This document shows, piece by piece, positions 44,006-52,035 of a stretch of DNA of 64,000 nt. Position numbers and translations under genes: made by a program. The first letter of the stretch is position 1, and each line of letters begins with the position of its first letter. The stretch spans positions 186,001 to 250,000 of the forward strand of contig NZ_LN831790.1 in assembly GCF_001013905.1 (NCBI RefSeq), written 5' to 3'. The notes beneath the pieces were generated by a model. That model ran no database searches and had not been told where the DNA came from. It saw only the letters and a list, made by a program, of their open reading frames with translations. Source of the DNA: Streptomyces leeuwenhoekii (GTDB lineage Bacteria; Actinomycetota; Actinomycetes; Streptomycetales; Streptomycetaceae).

Positions 44006-45535
44006 TTGAGGAACACATCAGGAAGAGGCAGCAGGCTGACGACGGTGCTGCTGGCGGGTGCGCTGGCCGGGGCGGCGCTGACGGCGGCCCCCGGTACCGT
44101 GTCCGCGGCCCCGGGGGCCGCCGCCCCGAACACCGCCGCGGCGGCCGTGGTGCCGTCGGGTCCGGGCATGGAGCTGTCGGCCGCGTCGTTCACCCAGATG
44201 ACGGTGGACGAGGCCGGCCAGCGCGTGTGGATCGCCGGGGACCGGGTCCATCCGGACGGGTCGCGGGACGGCGAGCTGGTCGGCGTGCTCTACGGGGGCG
44301 CCGGGCGCGCCGTCGCGAGCGCCCACATGGCCGCCCCCCTGTCCGGCGTCGCGGTGGAGCCGGACAGCTCGAAGGTCTATGCCGGGCAGTCGGACCACAT
44401 CGCGCACTACTCCCACTACAACGGGTCCTTGTACCCCCTGGACCCGATTCCGGCGCCGGCCGACGGCTGTGGGCGGGAGCTGGTGCACACCGGCGGGCGG
44501 CTGTTCTTCACCAGCCGGCCGGCCGCGTCGCCCGAGGGCTGCGCCGACGCGCTGAGCAGTGTCGGCGTCGCCGCGACGGCCGGGGGCGGCCAGGCCCGGG
44601 AGGTCATGTACTCGTACACCCCGATCCATCTCGAGGGAGGGCCCGGAGGTCTGCTGGTGACCGCTCCGGAGCGCTGGTCCCCGACCGCCGATCCCGACCT
44701 GGGGATCTACCGGGTGACGGACGGGGCGGACGGGAACGTGCTGGAGTTCCTGGGCGAGCGCCGGTTCACCGAGGACGGCACGGACCGGGGCATGGACTTC
44801 CGGGACGCCGACTTCTCCGCGGACGGCTCCGTCCTCGCGGTGGCCGACGGGGTCCGGGGGACCGTGCTGCTCGGCGGCCAGGACGCCCGCTTCCTCGAGA
44901 ACCACTACGCACCGCTGCCGGAGGGCGTGGCGCCCACGGCCGTCGCCTTCAGTCCCGACGGCAAGTGGTTCGCCCAGGGCGGCGCGGCGTCGGGCGATGC
45001 CGCCGACCTGACCCTGGCGTTCGCCGACCCGTCGGTCGAGCGGCAGCCGCTGCGCATCAGCTTCGAGGACGAGGCCGCGGGCCACCGCGTCGTCCCGCGG
45101 GGCATGGAGTTCTCCGGGGACGGTCAGCAGCTCTTCGTCGTGACCTCCAACCAGGAGGGCACCAGGTTCTGGCTGAACACGATCCAGACCCGGGAGGCCC
45201 TGGCCCCGTCGCGCTTCGTGGACGTGACGCACGGCCCGGCCGTCGCCGGGGGGCCGTTCCGGGTGACCGGACGACTGGACCTGGACGGACTGGCGCCCAC
45301 CGAGACGCCGCGGATCACGGTGCAGCGACTGAACGGCCTGGAGGTCACCGACCTGCCGCCGGTTCCGGTCGCCGAGGACGGAACGTTCGTCCTGGAGGAC
45401 GTCCTGCCGGACCGGGTCGGGGACGTCCACTACGTGCTCGGCTACGCGGGCGACGAAGTCCACTACCGCTCGGAGCACTGGCTCGTGGTGGACGTGGTCA
45501 AGGCGTCGAGCACGGTGACCCGCGGCGGCCGGTAG
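44006..45535 (+). CDS. secreted beta-propeller (WD40/YVTN-like) protein
   Basis: The 509-residue protein has a signal peptide (RLTTVLLAGALAGAALTAAP, cleaved near VSAAPG). Repeated four-strand blades follow, seen as recurring motifs: MTVDEAGQRVWIAGD, VAVEPDSSKVYAG, ADFSADGSVLAVADG, VAFSPDGKWFAQGG, MEFSGDGQQLFVV. It ends with a beta-sandwich carrying DLPPVPVAEDGTFVLED, like an Ig-type bacterial repeat. The start is probably TTG at 44006 with a weak GGGCGGGA before it; an upstream in-frame TTG at 43931 is possible. Such proteins usually bind ligands or other surface proteins. No enzyme residues can be named. Confidence 0.72.
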   Translation: MRNTSGRGSRLTTVLLAGALAGAALTAAPGTVSAAPGAAAPNTAAAAVVPSGPGMELSAASFTQMTVDEAGQRVWIAGDRVHPDGSRDGELVGVLYGGAGRAVASAHMAAPLSGVAVEPDSSKVYAGQSDHIAHYSHYNGSLYPLDPIPAPADGCGRELVHTGGRLFFTSRPAASPEGCADALSSVGVAATAGGGQAREVMYSYTPIHLEGGPGGLLVTAPERWSPTADPDLGIYRVTDGADGNVLEFLGERRFTEDGTDRGMDFRDADFSADGSVLAVADGVRGTVLLGGQDARFLENHYAPLPEGVAPTAVAFSPDGKWFAQGGAASGDAADLTLAFADPSVERQPLRISFEDEAAGHRVVPRGMEFSGDGQQLFVVTSNQEGTRFWLNTIQTREALAPSRFVDVTHGPAVAGGPFRVTGRLDLDGLAPTETPRITVQRLNGLEVTDLPPVPVAEDGTFVLEDVLPDRVGDVHYVLGYAGDEVHYRSEHWLVVDVVKASSTVTRGGR

Positions 45536-45587
45536 TCGGCGCGCGGCACGGCGTGGCCGCCCCGGCCCGACCCAGGGCCGCTGCTCG

Positions 45588-45635
45588 CCGGCGCCGCCTC
45601 TCCCCCGCGTCCGGCGGGAGGGGCGGCGTCGCCGT
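45588..45635. terminator. imperfect G+C-rich hairpin between convergent genes
   Basis: The arm around 45590-45608 (GCGCCGCCTCTCCCCCGC) and the arm around 45613-45633 (GGCGGGAGGGGCGGCGTC) are nearly complementary, with a short loop. It lies between the beta-propeller gene and the small gene on the other strand. Confidence 0.5.
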
Positions 45636-45641
45636 GTGTGG

Positions 45642-45836
45642 TCAGCCGCGGCGGCGGAACAGGCCACGGCGTGCCTTGCCCGGCTCCTGGCCGCGGTCGC
45701 CCTCCGGGGCCGGCTGCATGGCGGCCTGCTCGCGCGCGGCGTCGGCGGCTTCCCGCCGGGTGATGTCGTCGGTGTGGCAGGGAGCGCACACCAACAGATC
45801 ACCGGCCTTCGGCACGAGACTGGGGCGCGGGCCCAC
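45642..45836 (-). CDS. small protein with CxxC-type motif, downstream of the exporter
   Basis: The 64-residue protein (GTG start) contains DLLVCAPCHTDDITRREA, a helical Ala-rich middle and a basic tail (KARRGLFRRRG). The Cys-x2-Cys followed by His suggests a small metal-binding or cytochrome-like handle, but a zinc or haem role is not shown. It starts 12 bases after the exporter stop on the same strand, so it is probably in the same operon. Relatives seem to be short conserved actinomycete proteins; function unknown. Confidence 0.5.
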   Translation of the reverse strand: MGPRPSLVPKAGDLLVCAPCHTDDITRREAADAAREQAAMQPAPEGDRGQEPGKARRGLFRRRG

Positions 45837-45848
45837 CGGGCGGCGGGC

Positions 45849-47465
45849 TCACTCGTCGGCGAGCGTCAGGTCCGGGACCCGCCGGGCCGCGATCAGGAAG
45901 GCGACCAGGGCGACCGCGGCACCGGTGAGGAAGACCAGCCGCATCGAGGTGACGTACCCCTCCAGGAACGGCAGCGCCGCGCCCCTGTCGAGTTCCCGCA
46001 GGAACGTGGAGTCCTCCAGGTCGACACCGCCGCCCGGGCGCAGGACATCGGCGAGGGCGTGGGCGTTTCCGGGTTCGGCCAGCAGCCGGCGGTACTCCGG
46101 GTCGCGGCGGGCCTCGGCCAGCCGCTCGGCTATGCGGCCGCCCGCCGCGGAGAACAGGATGGAGAGGAAGGCCGCGGTCCCCACGGTGCCGCCGTTGGAG
46201 CGGAAGAAGTTGACCGACGCCGTCGCCGCGCCCATGTCCGTACGGGGCACCTCGCACTGCGCGAGCGTGGTGAGCGTCTGCATCGACGCGCCGAGCCCCG
46301 CTCCCATCAGGGCCATGCCGAGGGCTGCGTGCCACAGCGGACTGTCCACGCGCAGGGTCGCGAAGACGAGCATCGCGGCGGTGAACGAGCCGATGCCGGC
46401 GACGAGATGGATCTTGAAGCGACCGGTGCGCGCGATCAGCCGGCCCACCAGCAGCGTCACGGCGAGATTCGCGGCGACCGTGGGAAGCGTGGCGAGTCCC
46501 GCCGTCATCGGGCTCATGCCGCGGACGATCTGGAGGTAGAGCGGCACCGTCGTCATCGCGCCGAACATGCCGATGCCGACCACGAAGTGCAGCCCGACCC
46601 CCAGCCGGAAGGTGCGGACACGGAACAGCCGCGGCGGCAGCAGCGCCGCCGCGCCCGTGTGGCGCTCCACCAGGACGAAGGCGACGAGTCCCAGCGCGCC
46701 GACGGCGTACATCAGCAGGGCCGGGGGCGAGGACCACCCCCAGGTGCGGCCCTGCTCGGCGACGGTCAGCAACGGCACGATCCCGACGGCCAGGGCGAGT
46801 GCTCCCGGATAGTCGAGCCGGTGCCGCACCCGCTGGTGCGGTGACCGTAGGACGCGGACGATCGCCACGGCGGCCAAGGCGGCGAGCGGCACGTTGAGCA
46901 GGAAGATCCAGCGCCAGCCGGTGATGCCCAGCAGTGTGTCCCGGTCCGCGAGGGCGCCGCCCGCCAGCGGGCCGACGATGCTGGCGCCGCCGAACACGGC
47001 CATGAAGTAGCCCTGGTAGCGGCCTCGTTCGCGCGGAGTGGTGATGTCGGCGACGATCGTCATGGCCAGCGACATCAGTCCGCCCCCGCCGAGCCCCTGG
47101 ACGGCCCGGAACGCCGCCAGTTCGTACATCGACGTGGCGCACGCGCAGAGCAGCGAGCCGGCCGTGAACAGGCCGATCGCGGCCAGGTACACGGGCCGCC
47201 GGCCGTGGATGTCGGAGAGCTTGCCGTACAGCGGGGTCGCGATGGTCGCGGTGATGAGGTACGCGGTGGTCGCCCACGCCTGCGCCGTCAGCCCGTGCAG
47301 GTCGTCGGCGATGGTCCGCAGCGCGGACGCGACCACCGTCTGGTCCAGCGCCCCCAGGAACATGCCCACCACCAGTCCGGACATGACCGTGGTGATCTGC
47401 CGGTGGCTGAGCCGCACGGGCGCGTCGCCGTCGGCGCTGTGCTGTCGGGGTTCGGAGGAGGTCAC
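45849..47465 (-). CDS. MFS drug exporter, DHA2 (EmrB/QacA) family
   Basis: The 538-residue membrane protein has the length and pattern of 14-helix proton antiporters. Helix 1 holds VVGMFLGALDQTVVASALRT (DHA2 motif D1), then TAYLITATIATPLYGKLSDI with the MFS motif A-type loop. LGGGGLMSLAMTIVADITTP is motif C-like, and GWRWIFLLNVPL is the usual DHA2 signature. It should export amphiphilic compounds. It follows the glycosyltransferase gene by 88 bases on the same strand, so the pump may export the glycosylated product. GTG start. The divergent TetR gene beyond the operon is the likely regulator. Confidence 0.92.
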   Translation of the reverse strand: MTSSEPRQHSADGDAPVRLSHRQITTVMSGLVVGMFLGALDQTVVASALRTIADDLHGLTAQAWATTAYLITATIATPLYGKLSDIHGRRPVYLAAIGLFTAGSLLCACATSMYELAAFRAVQGLGGGGLMSLAMTIVADITTPRERGRYQGYFMAVFGGASIVGPLAGGALADRDTLLGITGWRWIFLLNVPLAALAAVAIVRVLRSPHQRVRHRLDYPGALALAVGIVPLLTVAEQGRTWGWSSPPALLMYAVGALGLVAFVLVERHTGAAALLPPRLFRVRTFRLGVGLHFVVGIGMFGAMTTVPLYLQIVRGMSPMTAGLATLPTVAANLAVTLLVGRLIARTGRFKIHLVAGIGSFTAAMLVFATLRVDSPLWHAALGMALMGAGLGASMQTLTTLAQCEVPRTDMGAATASVNFFRSNGGTVGTAAFLSILFSAAGGRIAERLAEARRDPEYRRLLAEPGNAHALADVLRPGGGVDLEDSTFLRELDRGAALPFLEGYVTSMRLVFLTGAAVALVAFLIAARRVPDLTLADE

Positions 47466-47553
47466 CTGTCGTCCTGGAGAGTGGGGCCCGGGGCGGGATG
47501 CCGGGGGCCGCGCCGGTGCGGCGGCACGGCCCCTGTGCGGCGGGACCGCGGGG

Positions 47554-48762
47554 TCATCCGGCGATGCCCTCGAGGTCGCTGACCGCCTGCCCGATGTCCG
47601 GCAGCGTCAGCATCGCCAGTTGGGCGGACCGGGCCCGGGCCCTGGGCGCGGGGTCGGCGAGCAGCGCACGGCACATCTTGGCGATGCCCCGCGCGCTGCG
47701 GTCGGTGATGTGACCGCCCAGGCCCAGTTCCGCCACGCGTTCCGCATTGGTGTGCTGGTCCCCGAAGTGCGGCAGCACCGCCAGCGGTGTGCCGGTGCGC
47801 AGCGCTTCGCGGACGCTGTTGAAGCCGCCGTGGGTGACGAACAGGTCCATCGACTCCAGCAGCAGCGGCTGCGGCACCCGCTCGGTGACGTGGACGTGCC
47901 CGGGCAGTCCCGCGGTGTCCAGCGGGATCCCGGACGTCGACACGATCACGGTGCACTCCTCCAGTTCGGCTGCCGCCCCGACGATCGCCTCCAGGCTCTC
48001 GGCGGCGTCCGGCAGCTCCACCGGAAGCTGCGGTGCCCCCTGCGCGGTCTGCTCCCGCATCACCGGCAGGGCCGTGCCGATCCCGGCGTACACCAGGGGC
48101 CGGTCGGTGGGCAGTCCGGCGGCCCAGGGGGGCAGCGCCCCGTGCCGCTCGACGTCCACCGTCTGCCGGTACGACAACGCCGGCGGCAGATGCCGGGAGA
48201 AGGAGAAGGCGGGCGGTACGTAGTCGACGCGGCCGTGCGGTACGAAGGACAGCGGATCGTCCCGCTGCGGCAGCCCCAGCTCCCTGCGCCGTTCGTTGAG
48301 CGTGGGCAGCACCTCGGCCGGCTCGATGATGTTGGAGAACCCGGAAGGCGTCGGCAACTGCGGCACCTCCAGCAGCTCGGCGGTGAGCACCGCGCCCATG
48401 TCCATGCCGTCCCGCAGGATCAGATCGGGGCGGAAGTCACGGGCGAGGGGGGCGAGGACGTCCAGGTGCGGCTTGACGCCCGGTCCGGCCAGGGCCCGCA
48501 TCAGCATCCGCATCAGCGCCGGCGAGGAGAGGGACAGGTCGGCGCTGTCCCGGAGTTCGCCGAGGAACGGGCCGAGCATGCCGACCGGGTCCACATCGGG
48601 TAAGACGGCGTTCACTTCGACGTCGTCGTCGCGGAAGACGTGAGCGAGGCCGTCGGTGGTGGCCACCGCCACCTGATGACCGGCTTCGGCGAGGGCGCGC
48701 AGCAGGGGGAGCTGGGCGCGTCCGTGCGAGGGACTGCCGAGCGTGGTGCAGAGGATGCGCAT
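47554..48762 (-). CDS. macrolide-type glycosyltransferase (GT1, UGT fold)
   Basis: The 402-residue GT-B enzyme has an N-terminal acceptor half (MRILCTTLGSPSHGRAQLPL, LLRALAEAGHQVAVATTDG). In the C-terminal donor half, GHVHVTERVPQPLLLESMDLF, THGGFNSVREAL (near residue 315) and VLPHFGDQHTNAERVAELGL match the PSPG-like donor-binding region of UGT/MGT enzymes. It transfers a nucleotide-activated sugar to a small hydrophobic acceptor. The gene lies between UDP-glucose dehydrogenase and an exporter, so UDP-glucuronate (or UDP-glucose) is a likely donor. ATG at 48762; earlier in-frame codons are low complexity. Confidence 0.88.
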   Translation of the reverse strand: MRILCTTLGSPSHGRAQLPLLRALAEAGHQVAVATTDGLAHVFRDDDVEVNAVLPDVDPVGMLGPFLGELRDSADLSLSSPALMRMLMRALAGPGVKPHLDVLAPLARDFRPDLILRDGMDMGAVLTAELLEVPQLPTPSGFSNIIEPAEVLPTLNERRRELGLPQRDDPLSFVPHGRVDYVPPAFSFSRHLPPALSYRQTVDVERHGALPPWAAGLPTDRPLVYAGIGTALPVMREQTAQGAPQLPVELPDAAESLEAIVGAAAELEECTVIVSTSGIPLDTAGLPGHVHVTERVPQPLLLESMDLFVTHGGFNSVREALRTGTPLAVLPHFGDQHTNAERVAELGLGGHITDRSARGIAKMCRALLADPAPRARARSAQLAMLTLPDIGQAVSDLEGIAG

Positions 48763-48975
48763 GGGGGTGGGCCTTTCTTTCGTGGAGTTCGTCGGTGGCG
48801 GGCGAAGCGACGGCCGGGCGCGGACCCGGTCCGGCGGGCGGAGGGGCGGGCACGGCCGCGGCGGCCCCCGCCCGGGCACAGGGGCGGACGGACGGAAGAG
48901 GGCGGTGCGCGTCGGCACCGAGCGGCGCGCGATGTCAGGCGTCGGCGGCCAGGCCGCCGGGCATCCGCCTGCCCG

Positions 48976-50298
48976 TCATGCCGCCCGTGCCGGTGCGCTC
49001 GCGCGTCCGATGCCCTGCCAGCTCAGTCCGGCCCGGGCGAGCCGGTCCGGGTCCAGCAGGTTGCGGAAGTCGTGGACCTGGTGGCCGGCCATGTGTGCGG
49101 CGATGGCCGCCCAGTCCAGATCGCGCAGTTGCGGCCACTCGGTGAGGACGACACAGGCCGCGGCCCCCTCCGCCGCCCGCACCGGGTCGTCGGCGAGTTC
49201 GGCCAGATCGCTCAGGTCGGGCTGTTCGTGGCACAAGGCCGGGTCATAGGCGGTGAGTTCGGCGCCCCGCTCGCGCAGCAGCCGGGCGACGGCGAGCGCG
49301 GGCGAGTCGCGCAGGTCGGAGGTCCCGGCCTTGAACGTCAGGCCGTACAGGGCGAGTCGTACGCCGTGCAGCGAGCCGTCCGGACCGCGCCCGCACGCGG
49401 CGGCGACCCGTTCGACGAGCAGGCGCTGATGGGTGACGTTGGTGTCGATGGTGGCGCGCAGCAACGGGAAGTCGACTCCGGCCTGTTCGCACACGGTGAG
49501 CAGGGCGTGGGTGTCCTTGGGCAGGCAGGAGCCGCCCCAGCCGGGGCCGGGCACCAGGAAGGAGGAGCCGATGCGCGGGTCGCGCCCGATGCCCTCGGTG
49601 ACATCGCCGATGTCGGCGCCGAACCGCTCGCACACGGTGGCGAGGTTGTTGGCGAAGGACAGCTTCATCGCCAGGAAGAAGTTCGCCGCGTACTTGGTCA
49701 GTTCGGCGCTCGCCGGGTCGGTGATCACCAGCGGCGCGTCCAGCGCGGCGTACAGGCCGGCCACTCGCCGGGCGGCGTCCCGCTCGGCGGCGCCGATCAC
49801 GATCCGGTCCGGGTGCAGGAAGTCGTGGACGGCGCGGCCCTCGCGCAGGAACTCCGGGTTGCTCACGACGGCCACGTCCGGCCGCCCGAGCAGGGCGGCG
49901 ACGCGCTCGCAGGTGCCGACCGGCACGGTCGACTTGTTGACGACGACGCAGCCGGACGGCAGTACGTCGCGTATCTGCTCCGCGACGGCCTCCACGGCGG
50001 CGAGGTCGGCAGCGCCGCCCGCTCCCATGGGCGTGGGCAGGCACAGGAAGACCACCTCGGCGCCGGTGACGGCCGCCGCGGTGTCGCCGGTGAACTCCAG
50101 CCGGCCCGCCTCCAGGGCGTCCCGGACGGTCTCGGGCAGGCCGGGCTCCAGGATGTCCACCCGGCCCTCGCGCAGCCGCTCCACCTTGCGGGGTTCGGCG
50201 TCCGCGCACACCACCGCATGGCCGAGGGAGGCCAGGCAGGCACCGGTGGTCAGTCCTACGTAGCCGGTTCCGACCACGGCGACGCGTTGAGCAGGCAC
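48976..50298 (-). CDS. UDP-glucose 6-dehydrogenase
   Basis: The 440-residue enzyme oxidises UDP-glucose to UDP-glucuronate with two NAD+. The Rossmann start VAVVGTGYVGLTTGACLASLG is at residues 6-26. EVVFLCLPTP follows, then TELTKYAANFFLAMKLSFAN with the catalytic Lys/Asn region, and the catalytic Cys in GWGGSCLPKDTHAL (near residue 258). The UDP-binding C-terminal domain ends the protein (LTFKAGTSDLRDSPAL). It is first in a minus-strand set with a glycosyltransferase 213 bases downstream and an exporter after that. The 253-bp gap to the divergent TetR gene carries an inverted-repeat operator. Confidence 0.93.
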   Translation of the reverse strand: MPAQRVAVVGTGYVGLTTGACLASLGHAVVCADAEPRKVERLREGRVDILEPGLPETVRDALEAGRLEFTGDTAAAVTGAEVVFLCLPTPMGAGGAADLAAVEAVAEQIRDVLPSGCVVVNKSTVPVGTCERVAALLGRPDVAVVSNPEFLREGRAVHDFLHPDRIVIGAAERDAARRVAGLYAALDAPLVITDPASAELTKYAANFFLAMKLSFANNLATVCERFGADIGDVTEGIGRDPRIGSSFLVPGPGWGGSCLPKDTHALLTVCEQAGVDFPLLRATIDTNVTHQRLLVERVAAACGRGPDGSLHGVRLALYGLTFKAGTSDLRDSPALAVARLLRERGAELTAYDPALCHEQPDLSDLAELADDPVRAAEGAAACVVLTEWPQLRDLDWAAIAAHMAGHQVHDFRNLLDPDRLARAGLSWQGIGRASAPARAA

Positions 50299-50405
50299 AG
50301 AAGATCACCATTTCCGGTCGATGGGATCCGCACGACGGCCTCGGCGGCGCGCGAGGGGCCGGCCCCTGTCGTACGGCCCCGGTGGCAGTGGGCAGCTCAA
50401 GTCAT

Positions 50406-50460
50406 CAATCGTTGACCTGTTCCAGGTATGGCACGGTGTGCGAACAGGAGTCAACGATTG
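50406..50460. promoter_or_regulatory. inverted-repeat operator between UDP-glucose dehydrogenase and TetR genes
   Basis: CAATCGTTGAC (50406-50416) and GTCAACGATTG (50450-50460) are perfect 11-bp inverted copies, extended inward by CTGTTC and GAACAG. Two further half-site-like GTGAC elements follow at 50461-50478. The position between divergent genes suits a TetR binding site controlling both. Confidence 0.72.
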
Positions 50461-50551
50461 GTGACATCGATCGGTGACTTTGAGCCAGCCGCCACAGGCT
50501 GGAACATGGGCGGTTGGCGGGCGGGCCGCCTGACGATGGAGGTGTGGTGAC

Positions 50552-51217
50552 GTGACGGGAGTGCAGAACGACGAGGCGTCCGAAGCGGTGGCCGACCGGT
50601 CCGCCCGCAGGCGCTCGGCCACGGCCACGCGCTCGGCGCTCAGAACCGCCGCGGCCTTCCGGTTCGGCAAGTACGGGTACGAGGGGACCAGCGTGCGCGA
50701 CATCGCGGGGGACGTGGGCGTGGACGCGGCTCTCGTCTACCGCTACTTCGGCTCGAAGGAAGCGCTGTTCGACGACGTCACGGGCGCCGGCAAGATATTC
50801 GAGCCACTGCTTCAGGAGCCCGTGGAGGCGATACCCGACTGGCTCTGCGCCATGCTTCTGGGGACGCCGAAGGACGGGGAACTCCCCCACCCGGTGCTGT
50901 CGGTGCTGCGGTCGTCCGGCCGGGACGAGGCGGTGGCACGGCTGCGGGCCGATTTCAGGGAGGTGTTCTCCACGCGCCTGGCCGCCCGCCTCGGCGGTCC
51001 CGACGCCGAGCTGAGGGCGGAACTCCTGGCGGCCTGGATGCTCGGCACCAGTCTCGTGCTCACGGAGATCCGCCCCCCGGCCCTCAGGTCGGCACCGGAC
51101 GCCAAGCTGGAGAAGTACCTGCGGGCCGTCATCGAGACCCTCCTCGGCCCGACGGCGCAGCACGACGGGGAGATGCCGGAGCCGGGGAACGGAGGGTGCG
51201 TCGCGGACGGCCGCTGA
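50552..51217 (+). CDS. TetR-family regulator
   Basis: The 221-residue protein has a TetR DNA-binding domain (about residues 22-70: TRSALRTAAAFRFGKYG, SVRDIAGDVGVDAALVYRYF) and an all-helical C-terminal domain of the type labelled TetR_C_17-like (LRAELLAAWMLGTSLVL). GGAGG lies 9 bases before the GTG start. It is divergent from the UDP-glucose dehydrogenase/glycosyltransferase/exporter genes and separated from them by an 11-bp inverted repeat, so it probably represses that set and itself. Confidence 0.9.
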   Translation: MTGVQNDEASEAVADRSARRRSATATRSALRTAAAFRFGKYGYEGTSVRDIAGDVGVDAALVYRYFGSKEALFDDVTGAGKIFEPLLQEPVEAIPDWLCAMLLGTPKDGELPHPVLSVLRSSGRDEAVARLRADFREVFSTRLAARLGGPDAELRAELLAAWMLGTSLVLTEIRPPALRSAPDAKLEKYLRAVIETLLGPTAQHDGEMPEPGNGGCVADGR

Positions 51218-51556
51218 AGCGGTTCCGCGAGTCACGGGCCGCCGGGCGTGCCGGGCCGGCGGAGGGAGCCGATGAGCGCGAACGCGTCCGGGGTCTGTTC
51301 GGGCTCTTCTGCGCGGTGCTTGCCGCCGGGGTGCGCCCCTTGGCCCTGTCGGTCCTGGGTGAGCGGTTGTGCTCGACGGGCCTGCCCAGCACGGTCGCCC
51401 GCCGGGCGCGGGGCGGCCCCTCGCCCTGCGCCAGGAACTGGCGGCCGACCGGCCGGAGGAGTCCCACCGTGCCGATGCGGCCTGGCACGAGCGTCTGCGG
51501 GGGGTCGGCCGTTCTTCCGAGGGGACGTCCGGCGGCCCGCTCGTCCTCCCGGAACC
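51218..51556. other. gap after the TetR gene, holds repeat copy B
   Basis: No gene is firmly supported. From a GTG at 51369 a 63-residue frame (DGPAQHGRPPGAGRPLALRQ, then ELAADRPEE) overlaps the repeat copy. The same frame is partly kept in copy A, so it may be a small conserved peptide or a piece of a mobile element. Confidence 0.35.
51368..51412 (+). repeat. dispersed repeat, copy B
   Basis: These 45 bases match 25553-25601 except for a 4-base TGCC duplication there. Bases to the right stay similar for about 30 more positions (CCCTGCGCCAGGAACT versus CCCTGGGCAAGGAGCT). The copy lies just before a truncated chitinase gene. Confidence 0.6.
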
Positions 51557-51582
51557 TTGACAACCCCATTGGTCTGGACCAA
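51557..51582 (+). promoter_or_regulatory. chitinase-type promoter piece with DasR-like site
   Basis: TTGACA (51557-51562) is a good -35 box. TTGGTCTGGACCAA (51569-51582) is a symmetrical site that matches the DasR-responsive element (core TGGTCTAGACCA) except for one central base. Streptomyces chitinase promoters carry such sites. A -10 box is not clear. Confidence 0.6.
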
Positions 51583-51636
51583 GTTGTGCGCGCCCCGCCC
51601 TCCCATCTCCCCCGTCCCCGGGAGCAGTTGTGGACC

Positions 51637-51963
51637 ATGGGCGGCGCCGACTTCCACATCGCCATGACGGACATGCTGCTCACCGGCTTCCCGGTGGCCG
51701 GCAACGCGGACCACTTCTTCCCGCCGCTGCGCCCCGGCCAGGTCGCCATCGGCATGCCCGCCACGTCCCAGGCCGGCAACGGCCACGTCGCCCCCGCCGA
51801 GGTCGTCAAGACCCTCGACTGCCTCACCAAGGGCACCGGCTGCGGCTCCTACACAACCCACGGCACCTGGCCCGCCCTGCGCGGCCTGATGACCTGGTCG
51901 ATCAACTGGGACCGCTACGGCGGCTGGGAGTTCCAGCGCACCTTCGACCGCTACTTCCCCTGA
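51637..51963 (+). pseudogene. chitinase (GH18) remnant, C-terminal piece only
   Basis: From the ATG at 51637 the frame encodes 108 residues: MGGADFHIAMTDMLLTGFPV, then QVAIGMPATSQAGNGHVAP, VVKTLDCLTKGTGCGSY and LRGLMTWSINWDRYGGWEFQ. This is the last third of a family 18 chitinase, including the conserved end of the barrel (MTWSINWD). The signal peptide, binding domain and the catalytic DxxDxDxE strand are missing. The DasR-like promoter piece lies only 55 bases upstream, so an internal deletion probably removed the front of the gene and kept its promoter. It cannot hydrolyse chitin. Confidence 0.8.
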
Positions 51964-51986
51964 CGGACCGCCCGGCCCCGGCGACC

Positions 51987-52025
51987 GGGCCGCCCCGGCG
52001 CGCGGGAAGCGCGCCGGGGCGGCCC
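51987..52025. terminator. strong bidirectional hairpin terminator
   Basis: GGGCCGCCCCGGCGCGC (51987-52003) and GCGCGCCGGGGCGGCCC (52009-52025) form a perfect 17-bp stem with a 5-base loop, followed by TTT. It separates the chitinase remnant from the convergent carboxypeptidase gene. Confidence 0.85.
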
Positions 52026-52035
52026 TTTGGGTCCG

